Below, piece by piece: positions 57,064-64,000 of a DNA stretch of 64,000 nt (the first letter of the stretch is position 1; each line of letters begins with the position of its first letter). Source of the DNA: Tsukamurella conjunctivitidis (GTDB lineage: Bacteria > Actinomycetota > Actinomycetes > Mycobacteriales > Mycobacteriaceae). The stretch lies in contig NZ_VIGX01000016.1 of NCBI RefSeq assembly GCF_007858475.1, positions 21,029-85,028 of the forward strand, read 5' to 3'. A program made the translations under genes and the position numbers. Below the pieces are notes generated by a model. The model was not told the origin of the DNA, did no database searches, and saw nothing but the letters and a program-made list of their open reading frames with translations.

Positions 57064-57102
57064 CACGAGGGGCCCGCACCGATCCGGTGCGGGCCCCTCG
57101 TG
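57064..57102. terminator. Bidirectional intrinsic terminator between proS and the DUF4190 gene
   Basis: A perfect 18-bp stem (57064-57081 with 57085-57102) and the loop ATC. The core GGCCCGCACCG is shared with the terminator after tsf. It lies between convergent genes. Confidence 0.85.
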
Positions 57103-57112
57103 GGTTCTGGGC

Positions 57113-57919
57113 TCAGCCGAGCAGCGTGAGCAGTGAGTCGGTGTCGAGGCCGCCCGAGGCAAGCACCCCGATGCCGATGATGACGAGAACGACGACGAGC
57201 ACGAGCACGACGCCGCCCAGAATCGTCCCGGCGAGCGCGATGCCGTAGCCCTGCTGGCCGGTCTGCTTCGTCTGCTTCATCCCCATCACGCCGGTGATGA
57301 TCGCGGCGATGGGAAGGGGGATGCTGAACAAGCCGATCAGGCACGCCAGGGGGATGGCCAGGATTCCGCAGATCAGCGAGGCGATCGCGAGACCATTCGT
57401 GCCGGGCTTCGGCCCCTGGCCCGGGTAGCCGGGGTAGCCCGCTCCTCCGGGGTACGCCGGGTACCCCTGCTGGCCGGCGAAGCCCTGCTGGCCCGGGTAC
57501 TGCGGCTGGCCGGGGAACTGCTCCTGGCCGAACTGCTGGCCCGGGTACGGCGGCGGTGCGGAGTACGGGTTCGACGGTGCCGCGTACGGGTCAGCGGGCG
57601 AACCGTACGGGTTCTGCTGCGCGCCGTACGGGTTCTGCTGTGCGGCGTACGGATCGGCGGGTGCCGCGTACGGATCGGCGGGCGCCGCGTAGGGGTCCGC
57701 CGGCGGGGTGTACGGCGAGGACGCGGCGTGGGGGTCGGGCTGCGCGGCCTTGTGCACGGTGGTCGCGGCGTCGGGATCGCCGCCCACATCCTGTCCGGCG
57801 GGCGCCTGGTCGCCGTCGCGCTTCGTCAGGTCGGGCGCGGACGGCGTCGGCTCGGCGGGGCGGATCACCGTCGGGTCGTAGGTCCCGTCGCCGGGCTGTT
57901 GCGGATCACTGGACGTCAT
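57113..57919 (-). CDS. DUF4190 membrane protein with Pro/Tyr-rich repeat tail
   Basis: A 268-residue protein. Residues 1-165 are disordered, with seven-residue ADPYAAP-type and QNPYGAQ repeats and then PGQQ/YPG runs. About 172-262 is the DUF4190 module: two helices LAIASLICGILAIPLACLIG and GIALAGTILGGVVLVLVVVL with IITGVMGMKQ between. ATG 57919 is six bases after TACACT on the minus strand (leaderless). Function unknown. The repeat tail presumably lies in the cytoplasm. Confidence 0.78.
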   Translation of the reverse strand: MTSSDPQQPGDGTYDPTVIRPAEPTPSAPDLTKRDGDQAPAGQDVGGDPDAATTVHKAAQPDPHAASSPYTPPADPYAAPADPYAAPADPYAAQQNPYGAQQNPYGSPADPYAAPSNPYSAPPPYPGQQFGQEQFPGQPQYPGQQGFAGQQGYPAYPGGAGYPGYPGQGPKPGTNGLAIASLICGILAIPLACLIGLFSIPLPIAAIITGVMGMKQTKQTGQQGYGIALAGTILGGVVLVLVVVLVIIGIGVLASGGLDTDSLLTLLG

Positions 57920-57950
57920 CCCCCGAGTGTAAAGGCAGGCAAAGGGAACG

Positions 57951-58385
57951 TCAGGTGCGGATACCGGGGAACGGGGTGGTCACGGGGGAGACCCCGAGGG
58001 CGACGCGCCAGCGGGCGCCGCGGACCGCCGCCCCGCCGAGTCCCGTCACGCCCAGGTGCCGGAGCCCGTCGCCGTCGGCGTGGGAGAGCAGGTTGCGGTG
58101 CGCGGCGGCGGCGTCGTCCTCCACCGCCGCGGCCACCTTCGCGGCGCTGACGGGATCGGTGACGGGCTCGGGCGGGGTGTACGCGGGCGCTGCGACCGGC
58201 ACCTGGACCCCGGCCGCGCTGAGCACCCGCGTGAGGGCGTCGCGCTGGGAGCGGTGCTCCGCGGCGTAGGTCGCGATCTCGGCCTTTCGGGTGGGCGCGG
58301 CGTACGCCTCGACGAGGCCGTACAGGTAGACCGCGGCGTGCTCGGACGTGACGGCCGCGGCGACGGCGTCCTGTGCGGGGGTCAT
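57951..58385 (-). CDS. DUF4439 ferritin-like domain protein
   Basis: A 144-residue, helix-rich protein (DAVAAAVTSEHAAVYLYGLV, HRSQRDALTRVLSAAG, AAAHRNLLSHADGDG) that I assign to DUF4439, a ferritin-like four-helix family. Its Glu and His could form a metal site, but this is uncertain. ATG overlaps the stop of the upstream Tat lipoprotein gene by four bases. In mycobacteria similar genes lie between proS and rimP, as here. Confidence 0.75.
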   Translation of the reverse strand: MTPAQDAVAAAVTSEHAAVYLYGLVEAYAAPTRKAEIATYAAEHRSQRDALTRVLSAAGVQVPVAAPAYTPPEPVTDPVSAAKVAAAVEDDAAAAHRNLLSHADGDGLRHLGVTGLGGAAVRGARWRVALGVSPVTTPFPGIRT

Positions 58386-58909
58386 GCGAGCACCACCTCC
58401 GCGTGCACGCGGGTCGCCGCCGCGACGGAGCCGAGCAGCGCGGCCTGATAGCCGAAGGCGGCGACCGCGGCATCGCCGGCGTCCTTCGCCGAGCGGGTGA
58501 GCTGCGCGTGCAGGGATTGCCGGGTCAGCGGCGACGGCGCCGCGGGGGTCGACGACGGAGCCGCGGTGACGGAGGTCGGTCGCTCCACGTACCGGGAGAG
58601 TTCGTCGGCCAGTGCCGTGGCGTGCTGGCCGCGTTGATCGGCGATCAGCCGGAGCTGCGGGCCGGCCGCCCCGTCGAGCACGGCCAGGCCGCGCGCGGCG
58701 TCCGCATCGGCCTGCGCCTGCGCGGCGGCGGCCTGCAGTCGCACGGCCTGCGGATCGTCGGCGCGATCCTCGGGGGTGGTGCACCCCGCCAGCGCGGCCC
58801 CGCCCGCGAGGGTGCCGCCGGCGAGCAGGACGGACGTGAGGGCGGTACGACGGTCGATGCCGGGGCGCGACGGCGAGTCGGCACCGCGGCGCGGAGGTGG
58901 GGCGATCAC
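58382..58909 (-). CDS. Tat-exported lipoprotein
   Basis: A 175-residue protein with twin-arginine signal IDRRTALTSVLLAGG and lipobox LAGC at about residue 43. The mature part is Ala-rich and helical (LRLIADQRGQHATALADELSRY), which may also be a ferritin-like bundle like its operon partner. GTG 58909 is six bases after TAGACT on the minus strand (leaderless). Cotranslated with the DUF4439 gene through a four-base overlap. Function unknown. Confidence 0.72.
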   Translation of the reverse strand: MIAPPPRRGADSPSRPGIDRRTALTSVLLAGGTLAGGAALAGCTTPEDRADDPQAVRLQAAAAQAQADADAARGLAVLDGAAGPQLRLIADQRGQHATALADELSRYVERPTSVTAAPSSTPAAPSPLTRQSLHAQLTRSAKDAGDAAVAAFGYQAALLGSVAAATRVHAEVVLA

Positions 58910-58935
58910 GGGGCGAGTCTAGCGAGGCGCCCGGG

Positions 58936-58941
58936 TACACT
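58936..58941 (+). promoter_or_regulatory. Putative -10 (TACACT) of the rimP-nusA operon
   Basis: TACACT lies 55 bases before rimP, giving a leader of about 48 bases that includes AGGGAGG. No clear -35. Confidence 0.45.
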
Positions 58942-58996
58942 GGCCGCAGCGTTCGACACCGGGCACGTCCGGTGACAATTTCACAGGGAGGCGCGG

Positions 58997-59602
58997 ATGG
59001 CTTACGACGAAGCGGCGGTGAGGGCCGTCATCGCGCCCCACCTGGAGGCGGCAGGGCTCGATCTCGAGCAGCTGAAGATCAACAACGCCGGACCGAAGTC
59101 CTCCATCGCGGTCGTGGTGGACAGCGACGCGGGGCCGACCCTGGACGAGTTGGCGGACGTCGCGCGGACGCTCTCCCTCGCGGTGGACGACGCCGACGAC
59201 GTCTTCGGCGGCCAGGCGTTCACCCTCGAGGTCACCACGCCCGGCGCGGAGCGCCCGCTCACCGAGCCCCGGCACTGGCGCCGCGCCCGCGGCCGCCAGG
59301 CGGCGATCGAGTTGACGGACGGGACGAACCTGCTGGCCCGCATCGGGCCTCTCACGAACGACGGGACGGACGGCGGGGCCACGGTCACCATCGTCCTGCC
59401 CGGGGCGAAGGGGGCCGCCCCGACGACCCGCGACCTCGACCTCGCGGAGGTGGCCGCGGCCGCCGTCCGGGTCGAGTTCCGCAGGCCGAACCCCCAGGAG
59501 ATGGAGCTCTCGGGCATCACGCCCGGGCGCGTGGAGTCGGGTGCCGAACCGGAGGACCTGACGGGCGAGGACGCCGGTGCGGCGCAGAGGAACGAGGACT
59601 AG
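58997..59602 (+). CDS. rimP: Ribosome maturation factor RimP
   Basis: Assists 30S assembly; 201 residues. The N-terminal domain reads VRAVIAPHLEAAGLDLEQLKI with the conserved SPGxxRPL region as TTPGAERPLTEPRHWRRARG; the second half is an SH3-like domain, followed by an acidic tail. ATG 58997 with AGGGAGG six bases upstream. Abuts nusA with no gap, the conserved rimP-nusA-ylxR-infB order. Confidence 0.94.
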   Translation: MAYDEAAVRAVIAPHLEAAGLDLEQLKINNAGPKSSIAVVVDSDAGPTLDELADVARTLSLAVDDADDVFGGQAFTLEVTTPGAERPLTEPRHWRRARGRQAAIELTDGTNLLARIGPLTNDGTDGGATVTIVLPGAKGAAPTTRDLDLAEVAAAAVRVEFRRPNPQEMELSGITPGRVESGAEPEDLTGEDAGAAQRNED

Positions 59603-60607
59603 ATGAACATCGACATGGCGACCCTGCGGGCGATCGAGGCGGAGAAGGACATCTCCGTCGAGACCGTGATCGAGGCGATTCAGGTGGCCCTCCTCACCGC
59701 GTACAAGCACACCGACGGGCACCAGCCGCACGCGCGGATCGACGTCAACCGCCGCACCGGCGAGGTGAAGGTGCTCGCGCAGGAGCTCGACGCCGACGGC
59801 AACATCATCACCGAGTGGGACGACACCCCCGAGGGCTTCGGACGCATCGCCGCGGACTCGGCCCGCCAGCTCATCACCCAGCGCCTGCGCGACGCGGAGA
59901 ACGACCGCACGTTCGGCGAGTTCGCCGTCTACGAGGGCGAGGTCGTCTCCGGTGTGGTCCAGGCCGACGCCCGCGCCGCGGCCCGCGGCTTCGTCGTGGT
60001 CCGCATCGGCGGCGAGCGCGAGGGCCACGAGGGCCTGCTCCCGCCGGCCGAGCAGGTCCCGGGGGAGACCTACGAGCACGGCGACCGGATGAAGTTCTAC
60101 GTCGTCGGCGTCAGCCGCGGGCAGCGGGGCACGCAGATCACCCTCTCGCGCACCCACCCGAACCTGGTGAAGAAGCTCTTCGCACTCGAGGTCCCCGAGA
60201 TCGCGGACGGCAGCGTCGAGATCACGTCGGTGGCGCGCGAGGCCGGACACCGCTCCAAGATCGCGGTGCGCACCTCCGTCGCCGGCCTCAACGCGAAGGG
60301 CGCCTGCATCGGCCCGATGGGTCAGCGCGTGCGGAACGTGATGAGCGACCTCGAGGGCGAGAAGATCGACATCATCTCCTACGACGACGACCCCGCGGTC
60401 TTCGTCGGCAACGCACTGTCGCCGTCGTCCGTGGTCTCGGTGACCATCGTCGACCCGAAGGAGAAGGCCGCCCGGGTGGTGGTCCCGGACTTCAAGCTGT
60501 CGCTGGCGATCGGCAAGGAGGGGCAGAACGCCCGCCTCGCCGCGCGGCTCACCGGCTGGCGGATCGACATCCGCTCCGACGCGGAGAGCGTGGCGAAGGA
60601 GGGATGA
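59603..60607 (+). CDS. nusA: Transcription termination/antitermination factor NusA
   Basis: Binds RNA polymerase and nascent RNA; 334 residues, the short actinobacterial form. NTD (residues 1-125, with [22 protein letters not shown]), S1 domain at about 130-200 ([11 protein letters not shown]), and two KH domains ([33 protein letters not shown]). No C-terminal acidic repeats. Its stop overlaps the ylxR start by four bases. Confidence 0.97.
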   Translation: MNIDMATLRAIEAEKDISVETVIEAIQVALLTAYKHTDGHQPHARIDVNRRTGEVKVLAQELDADGNIITEWDDTPEGFGRIAADSARQLITQRLRDAENDRTFGEFAVYEGEVVSGVVQADARAAARGFVVVRIGGEREGHEGLLPPAEQVPGETYEHGDRMKFYVVGVSRGQRGTQITLSRTHPNLVKKLFALEVPEIADGSVEITSVAREAGHRSKIAVRTSVAGLNAKGACIGPMGQRVRNVMSDLEGEKIDIISYDDDPAVFVGNALSPSSVVSVTIVDPKEKAARVVVPDFKLSLAIGKEGQNARLAARLTGWRIDIRSDAESVAKEG

Positions 60608-60855
60608 CCGCCCTCGGCCCGGTCCGCACGTGCATCGGGTGTCGGCGTCGCGCCTCCGCGGAGGAGCTGATCCGGGTGGTCGCGCGGCGGGAGGACGACG
60701 GTGCGCGCACGGTCGTCGTGGACGCCCGCCGGCGCCTGCCCGGGCGCGGGGCGTGGCTGCACGACGCCCCGTCGTGCCGGGAGGCGGCCCGAAAGAGGAA
60801 CGCGTTCCGCCGGGCGCTGCGCGTATCGGGTCCGCTGGACGACTCCCTGGAATGA
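60604..60855 (+). CDS. ylxR: YlxR (DUF448) RNA-binding protein
   Basis: An 83-residue basic protein with [19 protein letters not shown] and GRGAWLH, the DUF448/YlxR signature. Family members bind nucleic acid and sit in the nusA-infB operon. ATGA overlap with nusA. The ORF ends 200 bases before infB, and a separate infB promoter appears to lie in that gap. Confidence 0.93.
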   Translation: MTALGPVRTCIGCRRRASAEELIRVVARREDDGARTVVVDARRRLPGRGAWLHDAPSCREAARKRNAFRRALRVSGPLDDSLE

Positions 60856-60875
60856 AACGATTTGCCACGGCGCGC

Positions 60876-60881
60876 TATGAT
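60876..60881 (+). promoter_or_regulatory. Putative -10 (TATGAT) of an infB-proximal promoter
   Basis: TATGAT matches TATAAT at five of six positions, 174 bases before the infB GTG. No convincing -35 at 17 bases. It would add a structured leader to infB-specific transcripts. Confidence 0.45.
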
Positions 60882-60887
60882 GATGAG

Positions 60888-61054
60888 CGGTCTGAAGACG
60901 GTAGGTCTTTCCCAAGGCCGACCTACTCGGAGATGAAGGAATCGAGCTGAAGACATGAGCACACCGTGAAGCACCAGCGATGAACGGCAATCGGAGTAAC
61001 TAACCGAGGTCGGCGGGACCAGTGATGCCCTCGACCTCACATTTGAGGAGAAGA
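60888..61054 (+). ncRNA. infB leader with mutually exclusive helices over the ribosome-binding site
   Basis: Stem 1: GTAGGTC (60901-60907) with GACCTAC (60920-60926). Helix A: GAGGTCG (61006-61012) with CGACCTC (61032-61038). Helix B: CCTCA (61035-61039) with TGAGG (61044-61048), which covers part of the infB ribosome-binding site GAGGAG (61045-61050). A and B share 61035-61038 and cannot coexist. Four tiny ORFs (60933-61003) precede helix A. The regulatory role is inference. Confidence 0.45.
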
Positions 61055-63865
61055 GTGGCAGGCAAGGCCCGCGTGCACGAGTTGGCTAAAGAACTCGGTG
61101 TCACCAGCAAGGAAGTCCTCGCACGGCTCAGTGAGCAGGGCGAGTTCGTGAAGTCCGCGTCGTCGACGGTGGAAGCCCCCGTCGCCCGACGCCTGCGCGA
61201 GTCGTACGGATCCAAGTCCGACGCCGCGAAGCCCGGCCCCGCGCCGGCGCGCAAGCCCGGCCCCGCGGCCGCGAGCACCCCCGCACCGTCGGCACCCGCC
61301 GCGGATGCACCCCGTCCGACTTCGGCACGCCCCGGTCCGCGCCCCGCGGCTCCGGCCGCGCCCGAGCCGACCCCGGAGCCCGCCGCACCGGCGGCTCCCG
61401 CCGCGAGTGCCGCACCGTCGGCGCCCGAGGCGCGCCCCGCGGCTCCGGCCGCACGCCCGGCTACGCGCCCGGCCGGCCCCAAGCCCGGCCCGCGCACGCC
61501 GAAGGTGGGTAACAACCCGTTCTCCTCGCAGGCTCCCGTCGAGCGTGCGCCCCGTCCGCAGCCGGGTCCCGGCGGCCCGCGCCCGCAGGGCGGCGCCCGT
61601 CCGGCGCCCGGCCAGGGTGGTCCCCGTCCGCAGGGCGGCGCTCGTCCGGCGCCCGGCCAGGGTGGTCCCCGTCCGCAGGGCGGTCGTCCCGCGGCCGGTC
61701 CCGGCGGGCCGCGTCCGACCCCCGGCAGCATGCCTCCGCGCCCGACCCCGGGTGCGATGCCCGCGCGGGCGGCGCGTCCGGCCGCGCAGGGCCGTCCCGG
61801 CCCCGGTGGCCGCGGCGGGCCCGGCGGGCGTCCCGGCGGTGGCGGCGGCTACCGCGGTGGGCCCGGCGGCGGTACCGGTACCGGTGCTCCCGCGGGTGGT
61901 TTCCGCGGGCGTCCCGGCGGCGGCGGTGGCCGCGGTCGTCCCGGCGGCACCGCGGGTGCCTTCGGTCGTCCCGGTGGCGCCCCGCGTCGTGGCCGTAAGT
62001 CGAAGCGGGCGAAACGCGCCGAGTACGAGAACATGCAGGCGCCGATCGCCGGTGGCGTCCGGCTGCCGCGCGGCCAGGGCGAGACGATCCGTCTCGCTCG
62101 GGGCGCGTCGCTGAGCGATTTCGCCGAGAAGATCGACGCCAACCCCGCGTCGCTGGTCCAGGCGCTGTTCAACCTGGGCGAGATGGTCACCGCCACCCAG
62201 TCGGTGAACGAGGAGACCCTCGTGCTGCTGGGCGAGGAGATGAACTACGTCGTCCAGGTCGTCAGCCCCGAGGACGAGGACCGCGAGCTGCTCGACAGCT
62301 TCGACCTCACCTACGGCGAGGACGAGGGCGGCGAGGAGGACCTCGAGCAGCGCCCGCCGGTGGTCACCGTCATGGGCCACGTCGATCACGGTAAGACCCG
62401 ACTGCTCGACACGATCCGCAAGGCCAACGTCCGCGAGGGCGAGGCCGGCGGCATCACGCAGCACATCGGTGCGTACCAGGTGCTGACCGAGCTCGAGGGC
62501 AACGAGCGCCTGATCACGTTCATCGACACCCCGGGTCACGAGGCGTTCACCGCCATGCGTGCCCGTGGTGCGAAGGCCACCGACCTCGCGATCCTCGTGG
62601 TCGCGGCCGACGACGGCGTCATGCCGCAGACGGTGGAGGCCATCAACCACGCACAGGCGGCCGACGTGCCGATCGTGGTGGCGGTGAACAAGATCGACAA
62701 GGAGGGCGCGCAGCCGGAGAAGATCCGCGGCCAGCTCACCGAGTACGGCCTGATCCCCGAGGAGTACGGCGGCGACACGATGTTCGTCGACATCTCCGCG
62801 AAGCAGGGCACGAACGTCGAGGCGCTGCTCGAAGCGGTGCTGCTGACGGCCGACGCCTCGCTCGACCTGCGGGCGAACCCCGACATGGACGCGCAGGGCG
62901 TGGCCATCGAGGCGCACCTCGACCGTGGCCGCGGGCCCGTGGCCACCGTGCTCATCCAGCGCGGCACCCTGCGGGTCGGCGATTCGATCGTGGCGGGCGA
63001 CGCCTACGGTCGCGTCCGGCGCATGGTCGACGAGAACGGTGACGACATCACGGAGGCGACCCCGTCGCGTCCGGCGCAGGTCATCGGCTTCACGTCGGTC
63101 CCGGGCGCAGGCGACAACCTGCTCGTGGTCGACGAGGACCGCATCGCCCGGCAGATCGCCGATCGGCGCGCGGCGCGCAAGCGCAACGCCCTGGCGGCCC
63201 GCTCGCGCAAGCGCGTCTCGCTCGAGGACCTGGATGCGGCGCTCAAGGAGACGAGCCAGCTCAACCTCATCCTCAAGGGCGACAACTCCGGTACCGTCGA
63301 GGCCCTCGAAGAGGCCCTGCTCGGCATCGAGATCGACGACGAGGTGCAGCTGCGGGTCATCGACCGCGGTGTCGGTGGCGTCACCGAGACCAACGTCAAC
63401 CTGGCGTCGGCGTCGAACGCGATCATCATCGCCTTCAACGTCCGCGCCGAGGGCAAGGCCACGGAGCTCGCCAACCGCGAGGGCGTGGAGATCCGGTACT
63501 ACTCCGTGATCTACCAGGCGATCGACGAGGTCGAGGCCGCGCTCAAGGGCATGCTCAAGCCGGTCTACGAGGAGAAGGAGCTCGGCCAGGCCGAGATCCG
63601 CGCGATCTTCAAGTCGTCCAAGGTGGGCAACATCGCGGGTTGCATGGTCCAGTCGGGCATCATGCGGCGCAACGCGAAGGCGCGCCTGCTCCGCGACTCG
63701 AAGGTCGTGGCCGAGAACCTCACGGTCACCTCGCTGAAGCGGGAGAAGGACGACGCGACCGAGGTCCGCGAGGGCTACGAATGCGGTCTGACGCTCTCGT
63801 ACTCCGACATCAAGATCGGCGACGTCATCGAGACCTACGAACTGGTCGAGAAGCCGCGCGACTGA
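61055..63865 (+). CDS. infB: Translation initiation factor IF-2
   Basis: GTPase that places fMet-tRNA on the 30S subunit; 936 residues. IF2_N at 1-50 ([20 protein letters not shown]), a Pro/Ala/Gly/Arg-rich linker at about 65-325, then the G domain with GHVDHGKT at about 440, DTPGHEAF and NKID, followed by domains II-IV. Start GTG 61055 follows GAGGAG after four bases and gives the usual actinobacterial N-terminus; the upstream in-frame ATG at 61025 would add ten atypical residues. The linker contains a 45-base tandem repeat. Confidence 0.97.
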   Translation: MAGKARVHELAKELGVTSKEVLARLSEQGEFVKSASSTVEAPVARRLRESYGSKSDAAKPGPAPARKPGPAAASTPAPSAPAADAPRPTSARPGPRPAAPAAPEPTPEPAAPAAPAASAAPSAPEARPAAPAARPATRPAGPKPGPRTPKVGNNPFSSQAPVERAPRPQPGPGGPRPQGGARPAPGQGGPRPQGGARPAPGQGGPRPQGGRPAAGPGGPRPTPGSMPPRPTPGAMPARAARPAAQGRPGPGGRGGPGGRPGGGGGYRGGPGGGTGTGAPAGGFRGRPGGGGGRGRPGGTAGAFGRPGGAPRRGRKSKRAKRAEYENMQAPIAGGVRLPRGQGETIRLARGASLSDFAEKIDANPASLVQALFNLGEMVTATQSVNEETLVLLGEEMNYVVQVVSPEDEDRELLDSFDLTYGEDEGGEEDLEQRPPVVTVMGHVDHGKTRLLDTIRKANVREGEAGGITQHIGAYQVLTELEGNERLITFIDTPGHEAFTAMRARGAKATDLAILVVAADDGVMPQTVEAINHAQAADVPIVVAVNKIDKEGAQPEKIRGQLTEYGLIPEEYGGDTMFVDISAKQGTNVEALLEAVLLTADASLDLRANPDMDAQGVAIEAHLDRGRGPVATVLIQRGTLRVGDSIVAGDAYGRVRRMVDENGDDITEATPSRPAQVIGFTSVPGAGDNLLVVDEDRIARQIADRRAARKRNALAARSRKRVSLEDLDAALKETSQLNLILKGDNSGTVEALEEALLGIEIDDEVQLRVIDRGVGGVTETNVNLASASNAIIIAFNVRAEGKATELANREGVEIRYYSVIYQAIDEVEAALKGMLKPVYEEKELGQAEIRAIFKSSKVGNIAGCMVQSGIMRRNAKARLLRDSKVVAENLTVTSLKREKDDATEVREGYECGLTLSYSDIKIGDVIETYELVEKPRD
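61571..61687 (+). repeat. 45-base tandem repeat inside infB
   Basis: Two full copies (61571-61615, 61616-61660) and a partial third starting at 61661 encode 15-residue units of the type [15 protein letters not shown]. Copies differ at a few third positions. It lies in the disordered linker, where length variation between strains would be tolerated. Confidence 0.8.
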
Positions 63866-63891
63866 GTTACCCCGGCCGGGTGGCCCGACTG

Positions 63892-64000
63892 ATGTTCACA
63901 GGTGTCATTGAGATAGATCTGCTCCTGGGCGACGTGCATTCGCTCAAGCACAAGCGTTCCGTCGTCCGGCCCATCCTGGCCGAGTTGCGGCGGTTCTCCG
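63892..64000 (+). CDS. ylxP: YlxP-like DUF503 protein, 3' end outside the window
   Basis: The visible 36 residues read FTGVIEIDLLLGDVHSLKHK and RSVVRPILAELRRF, the N-terminus of DUF503/YlxP, a small protein linked to ribosome biogenesis operons. Start taken at ATG 63892, 26 bases after infB; an in-frame GTG at 63880 is possible. It continues beyond base 64000. Confidence 0.85.
   Translation, partial: MFTGVIEIDLLLGDVHSLKHKRSVVRPILAELRRFS

Overview
The window is very GC-rich, densely coded DNA from an actinobacterium of the order Mycobacteriales. Gene order points there: rpsB-tsf, pyrH-frr-cdsA-rlmN, dxr-rip1-ispG-GNAT, a lipoprotein PBP, map, mtr with a hydrolase, mqo-GNAT-Mg-chelatase-cobO-cobB-cysG-efpA-proS, then rimP-nusA-ylxR-infB-ylxP, which is the order known from Mycobacterium. 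Mycothione reductase, an EfpA-type exporter and an apparent IdeR box agree. A Tsukamurella- or Gordonia-like genus is plausible, but this is an inference. I see no rRNA, tRNA, CRISPR array, insertion sequence or prophage. No stretch above 300 bases lacks a gene.

Layout. 1-1.4 kb: 3'-truncated zwf and an M23 peptidase. 1.5-13.4 kb: an accessory block that separates the M23 gene from rpsB. It holds an M48 peptidase / membrane SRPBCC / ICMT-like methyltransferase operon, a Bcr-type MFS pump, a dicarboxylate/amino-acid symporter, a TetR-controlled oxidoreductase, a second TetR with a divergent carboxylesterase, and an AGCS symporter. 13.4-30 kb: translation, phospholipid and isoprenoid housekeeping genes (rpsB, tsf, pyrH, frr, cdsA, rlmN, dxr, rip1, ispG) with a few insertions, including a siderophore-interacting-protein/methyltransferase fusion. 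30-38 kb: small membrane proteins, SDR, thiolase, PBP, map, cobQ. 38-41.5 kb: a hydrolase with no visible nucleophile, then a minus-strand operon of hydrolase, mycothione reductase and a 33-residue cysteine-rich peptide. 41.7-49.4 kb: mqo and a cobalamin block (chelatase-like AAA/VWA protein, cobO, cobB, cysG). 49.6-54.5 kb: two tandem EfpA-like exporters with long disordered tails. 54.5-64 kb: yaaA/proS from an overlapping divergent promoter, envelope proteins, and the rimP-nusA-ylxR-infB-ylxP translation operon.

Two themes recur. First, many genes have a TANNNT -10 hexamer only 6-8 bases before an ATG or GTG and no Shine-Dalgarno sequence, the signature of leaderless mRNAs; I used it to choose several starts. 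Second, the few genes with long leaders (rpsB, infB, the DAACS symporter) carry RNA structure or small ORFs. The infB leader has two mutually exclusive helices, one of which covers the infB ribosome-binding site.

All functional names come from reading translated motifs and gene order by eye; no database search was run.
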